In this document: positions 48,965 to 57,715 of the stretch, one piece after another
Numbering within the stretch: the first letter of the stretch is position 1
Layout of the letters: the number at the start of each line of letters is the position of its first letter
From: Streptantibioticus silvisoli
GTDB taxonomy: Bacteria; Actinomycetota; Actinomycetes; Streptomycetales; Streptomycetaceae
Length of the DNA: 64,000 bases
Reading direction: 5' to 3'
Assembly (NCBI RefSeq): GCF_027947535.2
Contig: NZ_JAAGKO020000020.1
Location: 1-64,000 of the forward strand
Translations under genes and position numbers: made by a program
Notes under the pieces: model-generated
The model's input: the letters and a program-made list of their open reading frames with translations, nothing else
The model's database searches: none
Told to the model about the DNA's origin: nothing

Positions 48965-49419
48965 GGGTAGGTGCCGGCGAGGTAGTCGCCGATCTGCTGA
49001 CGCATGCTCGGGTGGATGTCGTACCGGTCGAGGTCGGCGGGCTGCACGTAGCGGACGCCGTCGGCCTCGTTGTTGATGGTGGGCTCGCCACCGACAGGGC
49101 GCCCGATGTAGGTGTTCTCGTACTGCTGGCGGATCTCACCGTCGGTGTAGGCAACGATGTGCTTCGGGTTGGTGTAGACGCCGAGGAAGCCGGTGATCTC
49201 GGCGACGATGCCGGTCTCCTCCAGGCACTCACGCACCGCGCACTGGGCGGCCGTCTCCCCGATGTCCTGGGCTCCACCGGGCAGCGCCCACTGGCCGGTG
49301 TCGCGCCGGCGCTGGAGGAGGATGGCGCCGGTGTCGTCGGCGACGAGGAGGTTGCTGGCGGGGATGAGGGTGTTGGCCTTCGGGGCATTCGGGTCGTTGT
49401 AATACTCAGTCCTGCCCAT
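48952..49419 (-). CDS. NUDIX hydrolase
   Basis: 155-aa protein. The Nudix box is complete: GGAQDIGETAAQCAVRECLE followed by ETG (G-x5-E-x7-R-E-x2-E-E-x-G, with the last part reading RECLEETG). It is preceded by NLLVADDTGAILLQRRRDTG and a WALPGG motif. It hydrolyses nucleoside diphosphate derivatives; the specific substrate is not predictable. The ATG at 49419 lies 14 nt inside the upstream XRE-PLD gene, so the two are co-translated. Confidence 0.88.
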   Translation of the reverse strand: MGRTEYYNDPNAPKANTLIPASNLLVADDTGAILLQRRRDTGQWALPGGAQDIGETAAQCAVRECLEETGIVAEITGFLGVYTNPKHIVAYTDGEIRQQYENTYIGRPVGGEPTINNEADGVRYVQPADLDRYDIHPSMRQQIGDYLAGTYPYLG

Positions 49420-50179
49420 GCGCGGCGGTCCCCTCCTCGTTCGGCGTCCAGGGCCGAGCGGTGGCCCAGACGGCTTCGAAGCTTTGAGCGTAGCTGTCGA
49501 ACCAGGTGCCGGCATCGCTACGTTGGAGATGCAGGACGGGGTTCGCGCTGGCCGGCTGGCCCCAGATGTGGGGGTTGACCAGCATGGTGTCGTCGTAGCG
49601 GAACAGGGAGGCGTAGAGCGTGGTGTCGTGCAGCCGCACGGCGCATCCGGGTATCTCGGGCAGTGTGCGGTAGTACGTAAGCGAGGCCCGAATCTTGGCG
49701 GCCAGGGTGTCTCCGATCCCTTCCTCCTCTCCGCGTCGGGCCACGGCGGACCGGGTGGGGTTCCCGAAGCAGAGGCGGACCTCCACGCCGTCGTCGGCCC
49801 GCGTCGCGAGCATGCGGGCGACGTAGGGGTTGGACTGGGCGAAGAAGGTGCCCGAGAAGACCAGGACGTCAATCCGGTGCTGGGCTTCTTGGAGCAGTGA
49901 GAGCCAGGTCTCGCGCGGGACGCTGGCCCGATCCTGGTAAGTGCCGACCAGTTCGGCTCCCGGCACGGCTCCGGGCCGACCTGTGCCCGGTTGTGGGGGC
50001 GGCCAGAGGAAAATCTCTTCGACGCGCAGGAGTTGTGCGGCCCTGAACCGGTGGCGAGCATGCGGCACTCTCCCGCCCAACCATCGGCCCACCGTCTTCG
50101 GGTCGACCTCGCACGCCTCGGCCAGCGTCTCGGGTGCTACACCGCGCTGGGCGAGTACGGATTGCAGTCGCTCGTTCAC
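49406..50179 (-). CDS. XRE-family protein with phospholipase-D-like sensory domain
   Basis: 257-aa protein. The N-terminal helix-turn-helix (LAEACEVDPKTVGRWLGGRV) is followed by RFRAAQLLRVEEIFLWPP. The C-terminal 170 residues (DVLVFSGTFFAQSNPYVARM, GVEVRLCFGNPTRSAVARRG, and LFRYDDTMLVNPHIWGQPAS) resemble a PLD-like fold without a full HKD motif. This XRE-PLD plus NUDIX arrangement recurs in Streptomyces. It is probably a regulator that senses a small molecule. Confidence 0.75.
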   Translation of the reverse strand: MNERLQSVLAQRGVAPETLAEACEVDPKTVGRWLGGRVPHARHRFRAAQLLRVEEIFLWPPPQPGTGRPGAVPGAELVGTYQDRASVPRETWLSLLQEAQHRIDVLVFSGTFFAQSNPYVARMLATRADDGVEVRLCFGNPTRSAVARRGEEEGIGDTLAAKIRASLTYYRTLPEIPGCAVRLHDTTLYASLFRYDDTMLVNPHIWGQPASANPVLHLQRSDAGTWFDSYAQSFEAVWATARPWTPNEEGTAAHGQD

Positions 50180-50275
50180 GCGCTACATACAAGCCGTGAA
50201 CGGCGTTCCAGTGCAAGGACGTTGTGCGACGCGTAGCCCGACGGCACAGGTGAGCGGGCCGCTTACGCTGGGTGT

Positions 50276-50968
50276 ATGCCGTTGCTCGTCCTGTGGGACA
50301 TCGACCATACGCTCATCGAGAACGCCGGAGTGAGCAAGGAGATCTATGCGGCGGCGTTCACATACCTGACCGGAGGGTCCCCGTCCTCGGCGGCGGTGAC
50401 GGAAGGGCGAACCGACCGGCTGATCATGAGGGAGATGTTCCGCCGGCACCTGCTGCCGGAGCCGCAGTGGGCGGTGGTGAACGAAGCTCTGGTCCGGGCC
50501 GGCGGGGAACGGTTCGGCGAACTCCGCCGCCGAGGACGCGCTCTCCCCGGTGTTCCCGGCGCCCTCAAGGCAATTGCGGCTCCGGGAGATTGGGTGTCGT
50601 CCGTGCTGACCGGCAACATCGCCGAGAACGCCCGCGTGAAGTTGGGCGCATTCGGCTTGGACGAGCTGCTGGACCTTCCGGTGGGTGCGTACGGCGCTGA
50701 CGCACTCCAGCGGTCGGATCTCGTCGATGTCGCGCGTCGGCGGGCGCGGTGCGAACGCGGCCTGCCCGGCGGTAGCCCCGTCGTACTTGTCGGGGACACG
50801 CCCCGCGACGTCGAGGCGGCCCTGACGACCGGTGCCCATGTCATCGCCGTGGCCACGGGAGTCCACTCCGCGGCGGAGCTGTCGGCCGCCGGCGCCTCCA
50901 CCGTTCTGCCCGACCTGTCGGATACCAAGGCGCTGCTCAATCTACTTCAGCAGTTTGAACGCGGCTGA
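50276..50968 (+). CDS. HAD-family hydrolase (phosphoglycolate phosphatase-like)
   Basis: 230-aa protein. Motif I is LWDIDHTLIENAG (catalytic Asp pair D-x-D), motif II WVSSVLTGNIAENARVKL, motif III/IV GSPVVLVGDTPRDVEAALTT. A helical cap lies between motifs I and II. It dephosphorylates a small phosphomonoester. It is separated from the operon starting at 51077 by 108 nt but shares its direction, so it may or may not belong to the same pathway. Confidence 0.85.
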   Translation: MPLLVLWDIDHTLIENAGVSKEIYAAAFTYLTGGSPSSAAVTEGRTDRLIMREMFRRHLLPEPQWAVVNEALVRAGGERFGELRRRGRALPGVPGALKAIAAPGDWVSSVLTGNIAENARVKLGAFGLDELLDLPVGAYGADALQRSDLVDVARRRARCERGLPGGSPVVLVGDTPRDVEAALTTGAHVIAVATGVHSAAELSAAGASTVLPDLSDTKALLNLLQQFERG

Positions 50969-51076
50969 AAACGTCCCGGGACGTCCTGACACCGTCCCGG
51001 GATGCGGTGACGCGGTCCCTTACTTCTGAACCACCATCAGGTCACTCATCTGCCCCTGCCAGCACACAGGAGGTCA

Positions 51077-51769
51077 GTGGTGACGATGCATGCCCGACGG
51101 CCGGACCGGAACGCCCCGGCGCCCCTGCTCGCGCCCGGCTCGGCGCTCGTTCTGTTCGACCTGGACGGGGTCCTTGTCGACACCCTTCCGGTGATGCGGT
51201 CCGCCTGGCAGGCGGTGCGCGCGGAGCACGGGGTCGACGTCGCGTTCGAGTCGTACGCCCAGCACTTGGGTCGTCCCTTCTCCGACATCATGGCGTCTCT
51301 CAGCGTTGAGCAGGTCGAGGAGGTAGCACACACCTACGGGGGTGTGTCGGTCCGCGACGCCCATCTCGCGCGGCCGTTCCCGGGTATCGAGGCTGCCTTG
51401 CGTGACATCACGGCCGACGGTCACCGGATCGGCGTGGTCACCTCGAAGCCACTGGAGCGGGCCGTGCCCTTGTTGGGGCGTCTCGGCTGTCCCTTCGCGG
51501 TTGTCCGCACACCGACACGCGAGCGGGGGAAGCCGGCGCCCGACACGTTGCTGGCGGCGCTCGTTGAGACGGGAAGCGACCCGGCGGACGCGCTCTACGT
51601 GGGTGACATGGCCGTCGACCAAGAGGCGGCCCGACGCGCCGACGTTCGCTACGTGCACGCGGGCTGGGGTTACGGCGAGCCGGCCGAGCCGAAGCCCGCC
51701 ATCGTCCACGAGCCGGCCGAGTTGGTCCGACTTCTGCGTGTGTCTTCCTGTCCCGCGGCGACCGCGTGA
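51077..51769 (+). CDS. HAD-family phosphatase, first gene of the 12-gene operon
   Basis: 230-aa protein from a GTG at 51077 (AGGAGG 4 nt upstream; an ATG three codons later is an alternative). Motif I is LVLFDLDGVLVDTLPVMRSA, motif II IGVVTSKPLERAVPLLG, and the Lys motif is followed by ALYVGDMAVDQEAARRADVR (motif IV). A cap domain is inserted after motif I. It probably removes a phosphate from a sugar or nucleotide intermediate of the pathway. Its stop overlaps the next start (GTGA), opening a tightly coupled operon that runs to 62696. Confidence 0.88.
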   Translation: MVTMHARRPDRNAPAPLLAPGSALVLFDLDGVLVDTLPVMRSAWQAVRAEHGVDVAFESYAQHLGRPFSDIMASLSVEQVEEVAHTYGGVSVRDAHLARPFPGIEAALRDITADGHRIGVVTSKPLERAVPLLGRLGCPFAVVRTPTRERGKPAPDTLLAALVETGSDPADALYVGDMAVDQEAARRADVRYVHAGWGYGEPAEPKPAIVHEPAELVRLLRVSSCPAATA

Positions 51770-53376
51770 ATACGGCGGAGCAGGTCGACGAGCTGATGCT
51801 CGCCCTCGACGAGGGATGCGGCGACGTGGTGAGGACACCGGGCGGTGTCAGCTGGCTGCACACGCATCACGTCCCCGTGCGTCGGTTGCTGGCCCGCGTG
51901 GTCAAACGGCTGACGAGGGAAGTCCCAGGCCGCCGGGTGACGAACGACGAACTGGTCGTCGCGAGCTACGAGCCTTCGGTTGGCTACGTGACCTATCACC
52001 TCTCCGACGCGGGCGCCGCCTACCTCCTCGGCCGCTCGGAGGTAGGGGTGTGCGAGGAGTCGGACCTCCCTGTCCACGGAGAGGCCGACCAGTCCGTGCC
52101 GCCGATGGTCCCGGTCCCCGTCTGCGCGGTGTCCTGGTCCTCCCGCCACGCGGAGACGCTCATGCCGGTTCTGGCCGAGCTCGCCCGACGGGGAATCGCG
52201 AGCACGGTACTGGACCTCGCGATAGACGCCAGCCACGCCGTTCCCGCACCGTCGCACTTCGCGATCACGGTTCTGCAGATGTCGCGGGAGATGCTCAGCG
52301 TGGACGGCGGACCGCCCAACCGCATCCTGGGTGAAGTGGGCGGCAACCGTACCGTCCAGGTCGGCCAGCACACCATCTCCGTCGTCAGGCTGGCCGAAGT
52401 CGCCATGCGTGTCCTGCGGCGCAGCGCGGACCCCACCCAGCCGTCCTGGGCGGCGGCGGTCAGGATCGAGAAGTGGTTCGACCGCGTGCTTTCCCAGCTG
52501 GGTTCCTCGGTCCTGCTGTGCAGCAACGACACGAGCCCGCCCGGGGTCTTGGCGGTCGGCGCGGCCGAGCGTGCTGGCGCCGAGACGGTCTACGTCCAGC
52601 ACGGAGCCTGGGTCGAGGGGCAGATCGCCTGGCGAGCGCAGCACTGCCGGCACATCGCCGTCATGGGAACGCGCGATGTGATCACCGCGCGCTCGTGGAC
52701 TCGGCGAGCCGACGCCCGCGTCTACGTGGTTGGTCAGCCGCGCTTCGACGTTCTGGCCGATGTCGACCGGGCAGGCCAGCGCAGCTACCTGGGGAAGGTC
52801 CTGTCGGACCAGACAGGCGAGGTTCCGCCGAAGATCCTGGTGTGGGCCTGCCAGCCTTTCCGTGAGCAGAGGCTGCGGAGCCAGTTCGACGTCGTCGCGG
52901 AGGGTGTGCGGCAGGCGGGAAGTGAGTGGGGGCTCGTGATCGCCCCGCACCCCGCGCAAGGGGCTGGGGCGTTCGGCCCGTTGCTGAAGGCCGCCGACGG
53001 TCTCCCTGTTGCTCTGGCGGATCCGGGCATCGGGGCCCGCGGTTGCTTGGCCGGCGCGGACGCCTTGGTCTCTGCCTCTTCCACCTGCGGCATCGAGGCC
53101 GTCCTGCTGGACGTGCCCGTACTGGAACTCGTGCTGCCCGCGACACGCACTCTGGGTCTTGCCGATCAGCGAGCCGCACAGCGGTGTCCCACTGGCCCGG
53201 AGGTCGCCACCGCACTGCGGCGTATCGCTGAGGCGCCCGGTTCGGTCCGCCTGCCGGCCACGGCCAAACGAGCGATCTGCCATGAGGCTGGCCGCAGCGG
53301 AGCAGCCGTCGCCGACATCGTCTCCGAGGTGCTCTCGGAGGCCACCGCCACCCCACAGAAAGGCCCGAACCGATGA
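51766..53376 (+). CDS. GT-B-like glycosyltransferase or polysaccharide-type transferase
   Basis: 536-aa protein from a GTG at 51766. It has two Rossmann-like halves: PVPVCAVSWSSRHAETLMPV, LLCSNDTSPPGVLAVGAAER, AGAETVYVQHGAWVEGQIAW, then PKILVWACQPFREQRLRSQF and GLVIAPHPAQGAGAF, and DALVSASSTCGIEAVLLDVP. The final His/Ser/Glu-bearing segments recall GT-B enzymes such as UDP-GlcNAc 2-epimerase-like and CDP-glycerol or Kdo transferases. The N-terminal 120 residues are extra. The substrate is unknown. It overlaps its neighbours by 4 nt on both sides. Confidence 0.6.
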   Translation: MNTAEQVDELMLALDEGCGDVVRTPGGVSWLHTHHVPVRRLLARVVKRLTREVPGRRVTNDELVVASYEPSVGYVTYHLSDAGAAYLLGRSEVGVCEESDLPVHGEADQSVPPMVPVPVCAVSWSSRHAETLMPVLAELARRGIASTVLDLAIDASHAVPAPSHFAITVLQMSREMLSVDGGPPNRILGEVGGNRTVQVGQHTISVVRLAEVAMRVLRRSADPTQPSWAAAVRIEKWFDRVLSQLGSSVLLCSNDTSPPGVLAVGAAERAGAETVYVQHGAWVEGQIAWRAQHCRHIAVMGTRDVITARSWTRRADARVYVVGQPRFDVLADVDRAGQRSYLGKVLSDQTGEVPPKILVWACQPFREQRLRSQFDVVAEGVRQAGSEWGLVIAPHPAQGAGAFGPLLKAADGLPVALADPGIGARGCLAGADALVSASSTCGIEAVLLDVPVLELVLPATRTLGLADQRAAQRCPTGPEVATALRRIAEAPGSVRLPATAKRAICHEAGRSGAAVADIVSEVLSEATATPQKGPNR

Positions 53377-54344
53377 TCACGTTGGCAGCGGATAGCGTCG
53401 CCGAACTCTTCGCCGGCGCCGTCGGTGTCGCTCGCAACGGCCAACTGGTCAGCCCTCGGGGGATGGCGACGCGCGAGGTGCTGGACGTCGGTATCCGGCT
53501 GACGAAGCCGCGTGCTCGTCTGCTCCTCGCTCCTCCCGCCCGCATCCCGAACGCGGCGTTCGCCGTCGCGGAGACGGTGTGGATCCTGTCCGGCTCGGAC
53601 GATCCCTGGATCTACGACTTCAACGGGCAGCTGGCCCAGTACGCCGACGACGGGGTCCTGCGCGGTGCGTACGGACCGCGGCTGCGCCGCTGGGGCGGTT
53701 CCGTGGACCAGATACGGCGCGTCGTCGAGCTCCTCACGGCGGACCCGGACTCCCGGCGGGCCCTGATCCAGCTCTACGACCCCGCCCGGGACGCCGCAGG
53801 CCACCGGGACGTGCCGTGCACGCTCGGCTTCCAGTTCAACCTGCGCAACGGTCGCCTGGACATGGCCACCTCGATGCGCGGCCAGGACGTCTGGATCGGT
53901 CTGCCGTACGACCTGTTCTTCTACACCACGCTCCACGAACTCATGGCCGGATGGCTCGGAGCCGAGCTGGGCGACTACCGGCACCACGTCGGCTCACTCC
54001 ACATCTACGAGCGCGACATGGAGGCCGCGGAGGCGGTCACGTCCTTCACCTCACTGCCGGAGATGCCCGAACTGACGACTGACTGGGACGGGTTCGACGA
54101 TCGCCTTGCCCACGTCCAGGCCGGCGAGCCGACCGGTCACGCCGGATGGGACGCCATGGGCGCCACCCTGCAGAGCTACCGCCTGTGGAAGCAGGGGCAG
54201 CGGGACGAGGCCCGGCGTATCGCCGAGAGCATCACTGGTCCGCTCCACACGTCCATGGCCGCCTGGTACGCCAAGCTGTCCCCTCCTCCGCACGACGGAT
54301 CGGCCGGTTCTGCCCACCGTTGTGGCGAGGTGACGCGGCTGTGA
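53373..54344 (+). CDS. Thymidylate-synthase-family enzyme, probable (d)CMP hydroxymethylase
   Basis: 323-aa ThyA-fold protein. Catalytic Cys149 lies in DVPCTLGFQFNLRNG. The phosphate-binding Arg is R169 and Asp172 follows in MRGQDVWIGLPYDL; His210 and Tyr212 are in GSLHIY. At the position of E. coli Asn177 (GLPFNIAS) it has Asp180 (GLPYDLFF). In characterised relatives (T4 dCMP hydroxymethylase, CMP hydroxymethylases of nucleoside antibiotic pathways) Asp here goes with cytosine specificity, whereas thymidylate synthases have Asn. The His after the catalytic Cys is Thr and Gln165 is Met, again unlike housekeeping ThyA. It likely makes 5-hydroxymethyl-(d)CMP using methylene-tetrahydrofolate. 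Confidence 0.75.
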   Translation: MITLAADSVAELFAGAVGVARNGQLVSPRGMATREVLDVGIRLTKPRARLLLAPPARIPNAAFAVAETVWILSGSDDPWIYDFNGQLAQYADDGVLRGAYGPRLRRWGGSVDQIRRVVELLTADPDSRRALIQLYDPARDAAGHRDVPCTLGFQFNLRNGRLDMATSMRGQDVWIGLPYDLFFYTTLHELMAGWLGAELGDYRHHVGSLHIYERDMEAAEAVTSFTSLPEMPELTTDWDGFDDRLAHVQAGEPTGHAGWDAMGATLQSYRLWKQGQRDEARRIAESITGPLHTSMAAWYAKLSPPPHDGSAGSAHRCGEVTRL

Positions 54345-56065
54345 GGAGACCTCCGTCCGTGGTGCTGGGCCTGTGCGCCTTCACCCACGACTCCGCCGCC
54401 GCGCTGCTGGTGGACGGCAGGCTGGTCGGCTTCGTGGAGGAGGAGCGCCTCTCCGGCGTCAAACACACGAAGGCATACCCCGCCCTCGCTGTCGAGTGGC
54501 TGATGCGCGAGGCCGGCACCGAGCCCGCCGACATCGAGGTCGTTGCGTACAACTTCCGGGCCTCCGGCTATTTCGGCGCCGCCGCAGAAACGCCCCGATG
54601 GATGCTGTCCGCCGAGACCCGGGCGCGTGCGTGCCCGCGGGCTGCGGGATTCACCAAGGTCGGGGTGCGGACACTGCGACGGCTGCGGTCCCTCGGTCAC
54701 CTGTTTCCCCGGGCCGCTGTCCACCCGGTGCTCCATCACCGGGCCCACCAACTCACGGCCTTCGCGGCATCGGGCTGGGACGAAGCAGCCGTCCTGGTCA
54801 TCGACAGCCTCGGGGAGCGGCAGACCACCACCATCGGCCGAGGCCGTCTGCCCTCCACCGGCAAGCCAAGCGTGGACATGCTTCAAGCGCTGCGGGACCC
54901 CGCCTCGCTCGGTTACGCCTACGGAGCGGTCACCGAACACCTGGGCTGGCGGCGCGGCGACGAGGAGGGCACCGTCATGGCCCTCGCCGCCCTGGGTGAC
55001 CCCGCACGGTTCCGCAGCCTGTTCGAGCAGGCGATCCGCATTACCAGCACAGGCTTCACTCTCGACCCCACGGTGTTCCCCCTGCGCGTGCTCAGCTCGG
55101 GCCATCCCCGCGTCTCGTCCCGTTTCACCGACCTGACGTGCCGACCGCGCGCCGCCGGGGAGCCAGCCGAAGCCGTTCACCAGGACCTCGCGGCAGCGCT
55201 CCAGGAGCGTACTGACGAGGTCATGCTGCACCTGGCCCGTCGTGCCCGGGATCTGACGGGCTCGCGACGGCTGTGCTTGGGCGGCGGTGTGGCCACCAAC
55301 TGCGTCACCGTCGGTCGGATCATCGACGCGGGGCTCCTCGACGAGGTGTTTGTTCCGCCGGCACCTGGCGATGCCGGGACGGCCCTGGGCGCCGCGATGG
55401 CCGCTCACGGGGACCACGACGCTGTAGGGCCCCTCGCGGGGATCGCCGGAGCGTGCTACCTCGGCCCCGCCTTCCCGTCCGCGGCGCTCGACCTCAGCCG
55501 CTGGCCGACGCTGCGCGAACAGCAGCTCTCCGGGGACTGTGCCGGTTTCCTGGCGGACCAGCTCGCCGAGGGTGCCATCGTCGGCCTGTTCCAGGGGCGT
55601 GCCGAGGCCGGTCCGCGTGCTCTCGGTAACCGCTCGATCCTCGCCTCGCCGCTCCGGGCGGGTGTGGTGGAGCGGTTGAACGCCACGGTGAAGTTTCGTG
55701 AGCCGTTCCGGCCTTTCGCGCCGATGGTCAGCGCCGAGCGAGCGGACGACTTCTTCACCCTGGGCCAGCGGGCACCGTTCATGTCGATGGCGTCCGGCGT
55801 CACCGATGCGGCGCGGCAGCGGGTGCCGGCGGTCGTGCACGCCAACGGGACCGCCCGGCTCCAGACGGTCAGCCGCACCCAGAACCCGTTCGTCCACCGG
55901 GTGCTGGAGGAGTTCGGCCGTCGGACGGGGGTCCCGGTGCTGATCAACACCTCGCTCAACGTCAAGGGCCGGCCGATGTGCGGCACCCCTGACATGGCAC
56001 TCGCCTGCCTCGCCGGCTCCGGCCTGGACGCTCTGCTGATCGAAGGGCGGTGGATCACCAAGTGA
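54341..56065 (+). CDS. O-carbamoyltransferase (NodU/CmcH family)
   Basis: 574-aa protein from a GTG at 54341. The N-terminal Kae1-like domain begins VVLGLCAFTHDSAAALLVDG with VGFVEEERLSGVKHTKA. The metal-binding region HHRAHQLTAFAASGWDEAAV is followed by LVIDSLGERQT. Then come LCLGGGVATNCVTVGRI and DAGTALGAAMAAHGD. The YrdC-like C-terminal domain has AEAGPRALGNRSILASPLRA, FREPFRPFAPMVSAERADDF and LINTSLNVKGRPMCGTPDMA. This is the complete NodU/CmcH/NovN/TobZ pattern: transfer of carbamoyl from carbamoyl phosphate through a carbamoyl-adenylate to a hydroxyl. The 5-hydroxymethyl group made by the preceding gene product is an obvious candidate acceptor, but a sugar hydroxyl is equally possible. 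Confidence 0.9.
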   Translation: MRRPPSVVLGLCAFTHDSAAALLVDGRLVGFVEEERLSGVKHTKAYPALAVEWLMREAGTEPADIEVVAYNFRASGYFGAAAETPRWMLSAETRARACPRAAGFTKVGVRTLRRLRSLGHLFPRAAVHPVLHHRAHQLTAFAASGWDEAAVLVIDSLGERQTTTIGRGRLPSTGKPSVDMLQALRDPASLGYAYGAVTEHLGWRRGDEEGTVMALAALGDPARFRSLFEQAIRITSTGFTLDPTVFPLRVLSSGHPRVSSRFTDLTCRPRAAGEPAEAVHQDLAAALQERTDEVMLHLARRARDLTGSRRLCLGGGVATNCVTVGRIIDAGLLDEVFVPPAPGDAGTALGAAMAAHGDHDAVGPLAGIAGACYLGPAFPSAALDLSRWPTLREQQLSGDCAGFLADQLAEGAIVGLFQGRAEAGPRALGNRSILASPLRAGVVERLNATVKFREPFRPFAPMVSAERADDFFTLGQRAPFMSMASGVTDAARQRVPAVVHANGTARLQTVSRTQNPFVHRVLEEFGRRTGVPVLINTSLNVKGRPMCGTPDMALACLAGSGLDALLIEGRWITK

Positions 56066-57111
56066 GGATCGGATACAGCTTCTGGGGCTTCCTCGGCCCG
56101 GGGATCACCGACACCCCCGACGGCGGTCGCAGCCACCGCCGCCCCCTGGTCGACGCCCTGCTCGCCCGCGGCCACGAAATCGTGTTCCTGCAAACGGACC
56201 GCGACCGTGTCGAGGCCGGCGACCACCTCGGCGGCGCGTACTCCTTCGACGCCCACGGCTTCCCGGACATCGACGTGCTGTTCCTCGAATGGCGGTGGCC
56301 GATCCAGGGGCGCAACACCACCCCGTGCGACAGCCCGGGGCACAGCTGCGACCTGCACCGCCAGGACGATCTGCTCCGGCACTACGCCCGACCGGACGGG
56401 ACACCGACCCTCATCTGGGACAAGGACCGCCAACTGAGCCCGGAAGACCCCTGGCGCCACACCCTCGGGGTCCACGTGTGCGAGGCCGCCCTCACCCCCA
56501 GCCCCGGTGCCCACCGCCTCCTGTTCCCGGTCGACGACGCGCTGCTCGACGCCGCCGACCCGGTGCGGCTGGCCGAGCAGCCGCGGCCGATCAGCCTCGC
56601 CTACGTGGGCAACCAGTACGACCGGGACAACGCCTTCGACACGTTCTTCGCGCCGGCGGCCCGGCACGTTCCCCACCAGGTCGTCGGCAAGTGGCCCCGC
56701 ACGTCGGCGTGGCCGCACGTCACGTTCCTGGAGCGTATTCCCTTCACCGAGGTGCACCGGCTCTACGGGCGGTCGCTCGCAACGCTCCTGCTGCTGCCCG
56801 AGCGGTACGCCGCGGCCGGGCAGATGACGCAGCGGATCTTCGAGGCAGCCCTGGCCGGATGCCTGCCGCTGGCCCCGGCGAGTATCACCGGCATCGAAGC
56901 GTTCGTCCCGCCCTCGCTCATCGTGTTCGACAGCGACGACGTGGCCCGTCGGATCACCATGCTGCGAGCCATCACCGGGAGCGCGGAGCACGCCGGCCTC
57001 ATCGCCGCGTGCCTCCAGCATCTCGACCTCTTCAGGCTCAGCCGCCAGGTCGAGGCACTTGAGTCGCTGATGGCCGGGGCCGTTGACCGTATGGAAGGAG
57101 CAGCGCGGTGA
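56062..57111 (+). CDS. Glycosyltransferase-like protein
   Basis: 349-aa protein from a GTG at 56062. The N-terminus RIGYSFWGFLGPGITDTPDG and RRPLVDALLARGHEIVFLQT is typical of GT-B enzymes. DAHGFPDIDVLFLEWRWP and SLAYVGNQYDRDNAFDTFFA follow. The C-terminal part TFLERIPFTEVHRLYGRSLA, AAGQMTQRIFEAALAGCLPL and ITGIEAFVPPSLIVF resembles the donor-binding half of family 1-like transferases (C-terminal Glu in FEAALAG). Donor and acceptor are unknown; a CMP- or NDP-activated sugar from the later genes is plausible. Confidence 0.65.
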   Translation: MRIGYSFWGFLGPGITDTPDGGRSHRRPLVDALLARGHEIVFLQTDRDRVEAGDHLGGAYSFDAHGFPDIDVLFLEWRWPIQGRNTTPCDSPGHSCDLHRQDDLLRHYARPDGTPTLIWDKDRQLSPEDPWRHTLGVHVCEAALTPSPGAHRLLFPVDDALLDAADPVRLAEQPRPISLAYVGNQYDRDNAFDTFFAPAARHVPHQVVGKWPRTSAWPHVTFLERIPFTEVHRLYGRSLATLLLLPERYAAAGQMTQRIFEAALAGCLPLAPASITGIEAFVPPSLIVFDSDDVARRITMLRAITGSAEHAGLIAACLQHLDLFRLSRQVEALESLMAGAVDRMEGAAR

Positions 57112-57156
57112 GATCCTGCCTGCCCAGCCTGTCCATCCCCTCTACAGCGGAGCGCA

Positions 57157-57672
57157 ATGCGGAAAGTCACCATCGTCGGCTGCGGCGGCAGCGGCAAATC
57201 TCACCTGGCCCGTCAGCTCGGAGCAGCGCTGGATGCCCCAGTGACGCACCTGGACGCGGTCTACTTCGACGACGAGTGGAACACGCTGCCGATGGAGAAG
57301 TTCGCCGCCGCCCAGCGCACCCTCGTGGCCGAGGCCCGATGGGTGATCGACGGGAACTACAACTCCACCCTGTCGATCCGGCTGGAAGCCTGCGACACCG
57401 TCGTGCTCATGGACGTGTCCACGCCCGCCGCGCTGTGGGGGATCGTCGCGCGGCAGCTCCGGCATGGCGCCGGCCACCAGGGCAACGGCGTCCACAACCG
57501 GATCACCTGGGGCGTCATCAAGTACGTGGCCACCTACCGGCGCAAGATGCGGCCCCGCGTGCTGGCGAAGATCGAGGAACTCGCCTCCCGGCACGCCGAC
57601 GTGGTGCTGCTCAGCAGCCGCCGACAGACACGCCGCTGGCTGCGCGAGATCACGGCCGACCCCACGGGCTGA
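57157..57672 (+). CDS. Adenylate-kinase-like P-loop kinase
   Basis: 171-aa protein from the ATG at 57157. Walker A VTIVGCGGSGKSHLARQLGA is at residues 4-23, then THLDAVYFDDEWNTLP, RWVIDGNYNSTLSIRLEACD and TVVLMDVSTPAALWGIVARQ. This matches the FlaR/topology-modulation subfamily of adenylate-kinase-like NMP kinases. It may phosphorylate a modified nucleoside monophosphate of the pathway. A 45-nt gap separates it from the previous gene. Confidence 0.75.
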   Translation: MRKVTIVGCGGSGKSHLARQLGAALDAPVTHLDAVYFDDEWNTLPMEKFAAAQRTLVAEARWVIDGNYNSTLSIRLEACDTVVLMDVSTPAALWGIVARQLRHGAGHQGNGVHNRITWGVIKYVATYRRKMRPRVLAKIEELASRHADVVLLSSRRQTRRWLREITADPTG

Positions 57673-57715
57673 CGGCCCCCGGCACCGGCGCGCCTTACTG
57701 TGCGGGGGCGAGCCG

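Noticed and set aside
51670-53283. 537-codon open frame on the - strand
   Set aside because: Antisense shadow of the glycosyltransferase-like gene; translation is low-complexity and without motifs.
54176-55897. 573-codon open frame on the - strand
   Set aside because: Antisense shadow of the carbamoyltransferase gene, whose family motifs are all on the + strand.
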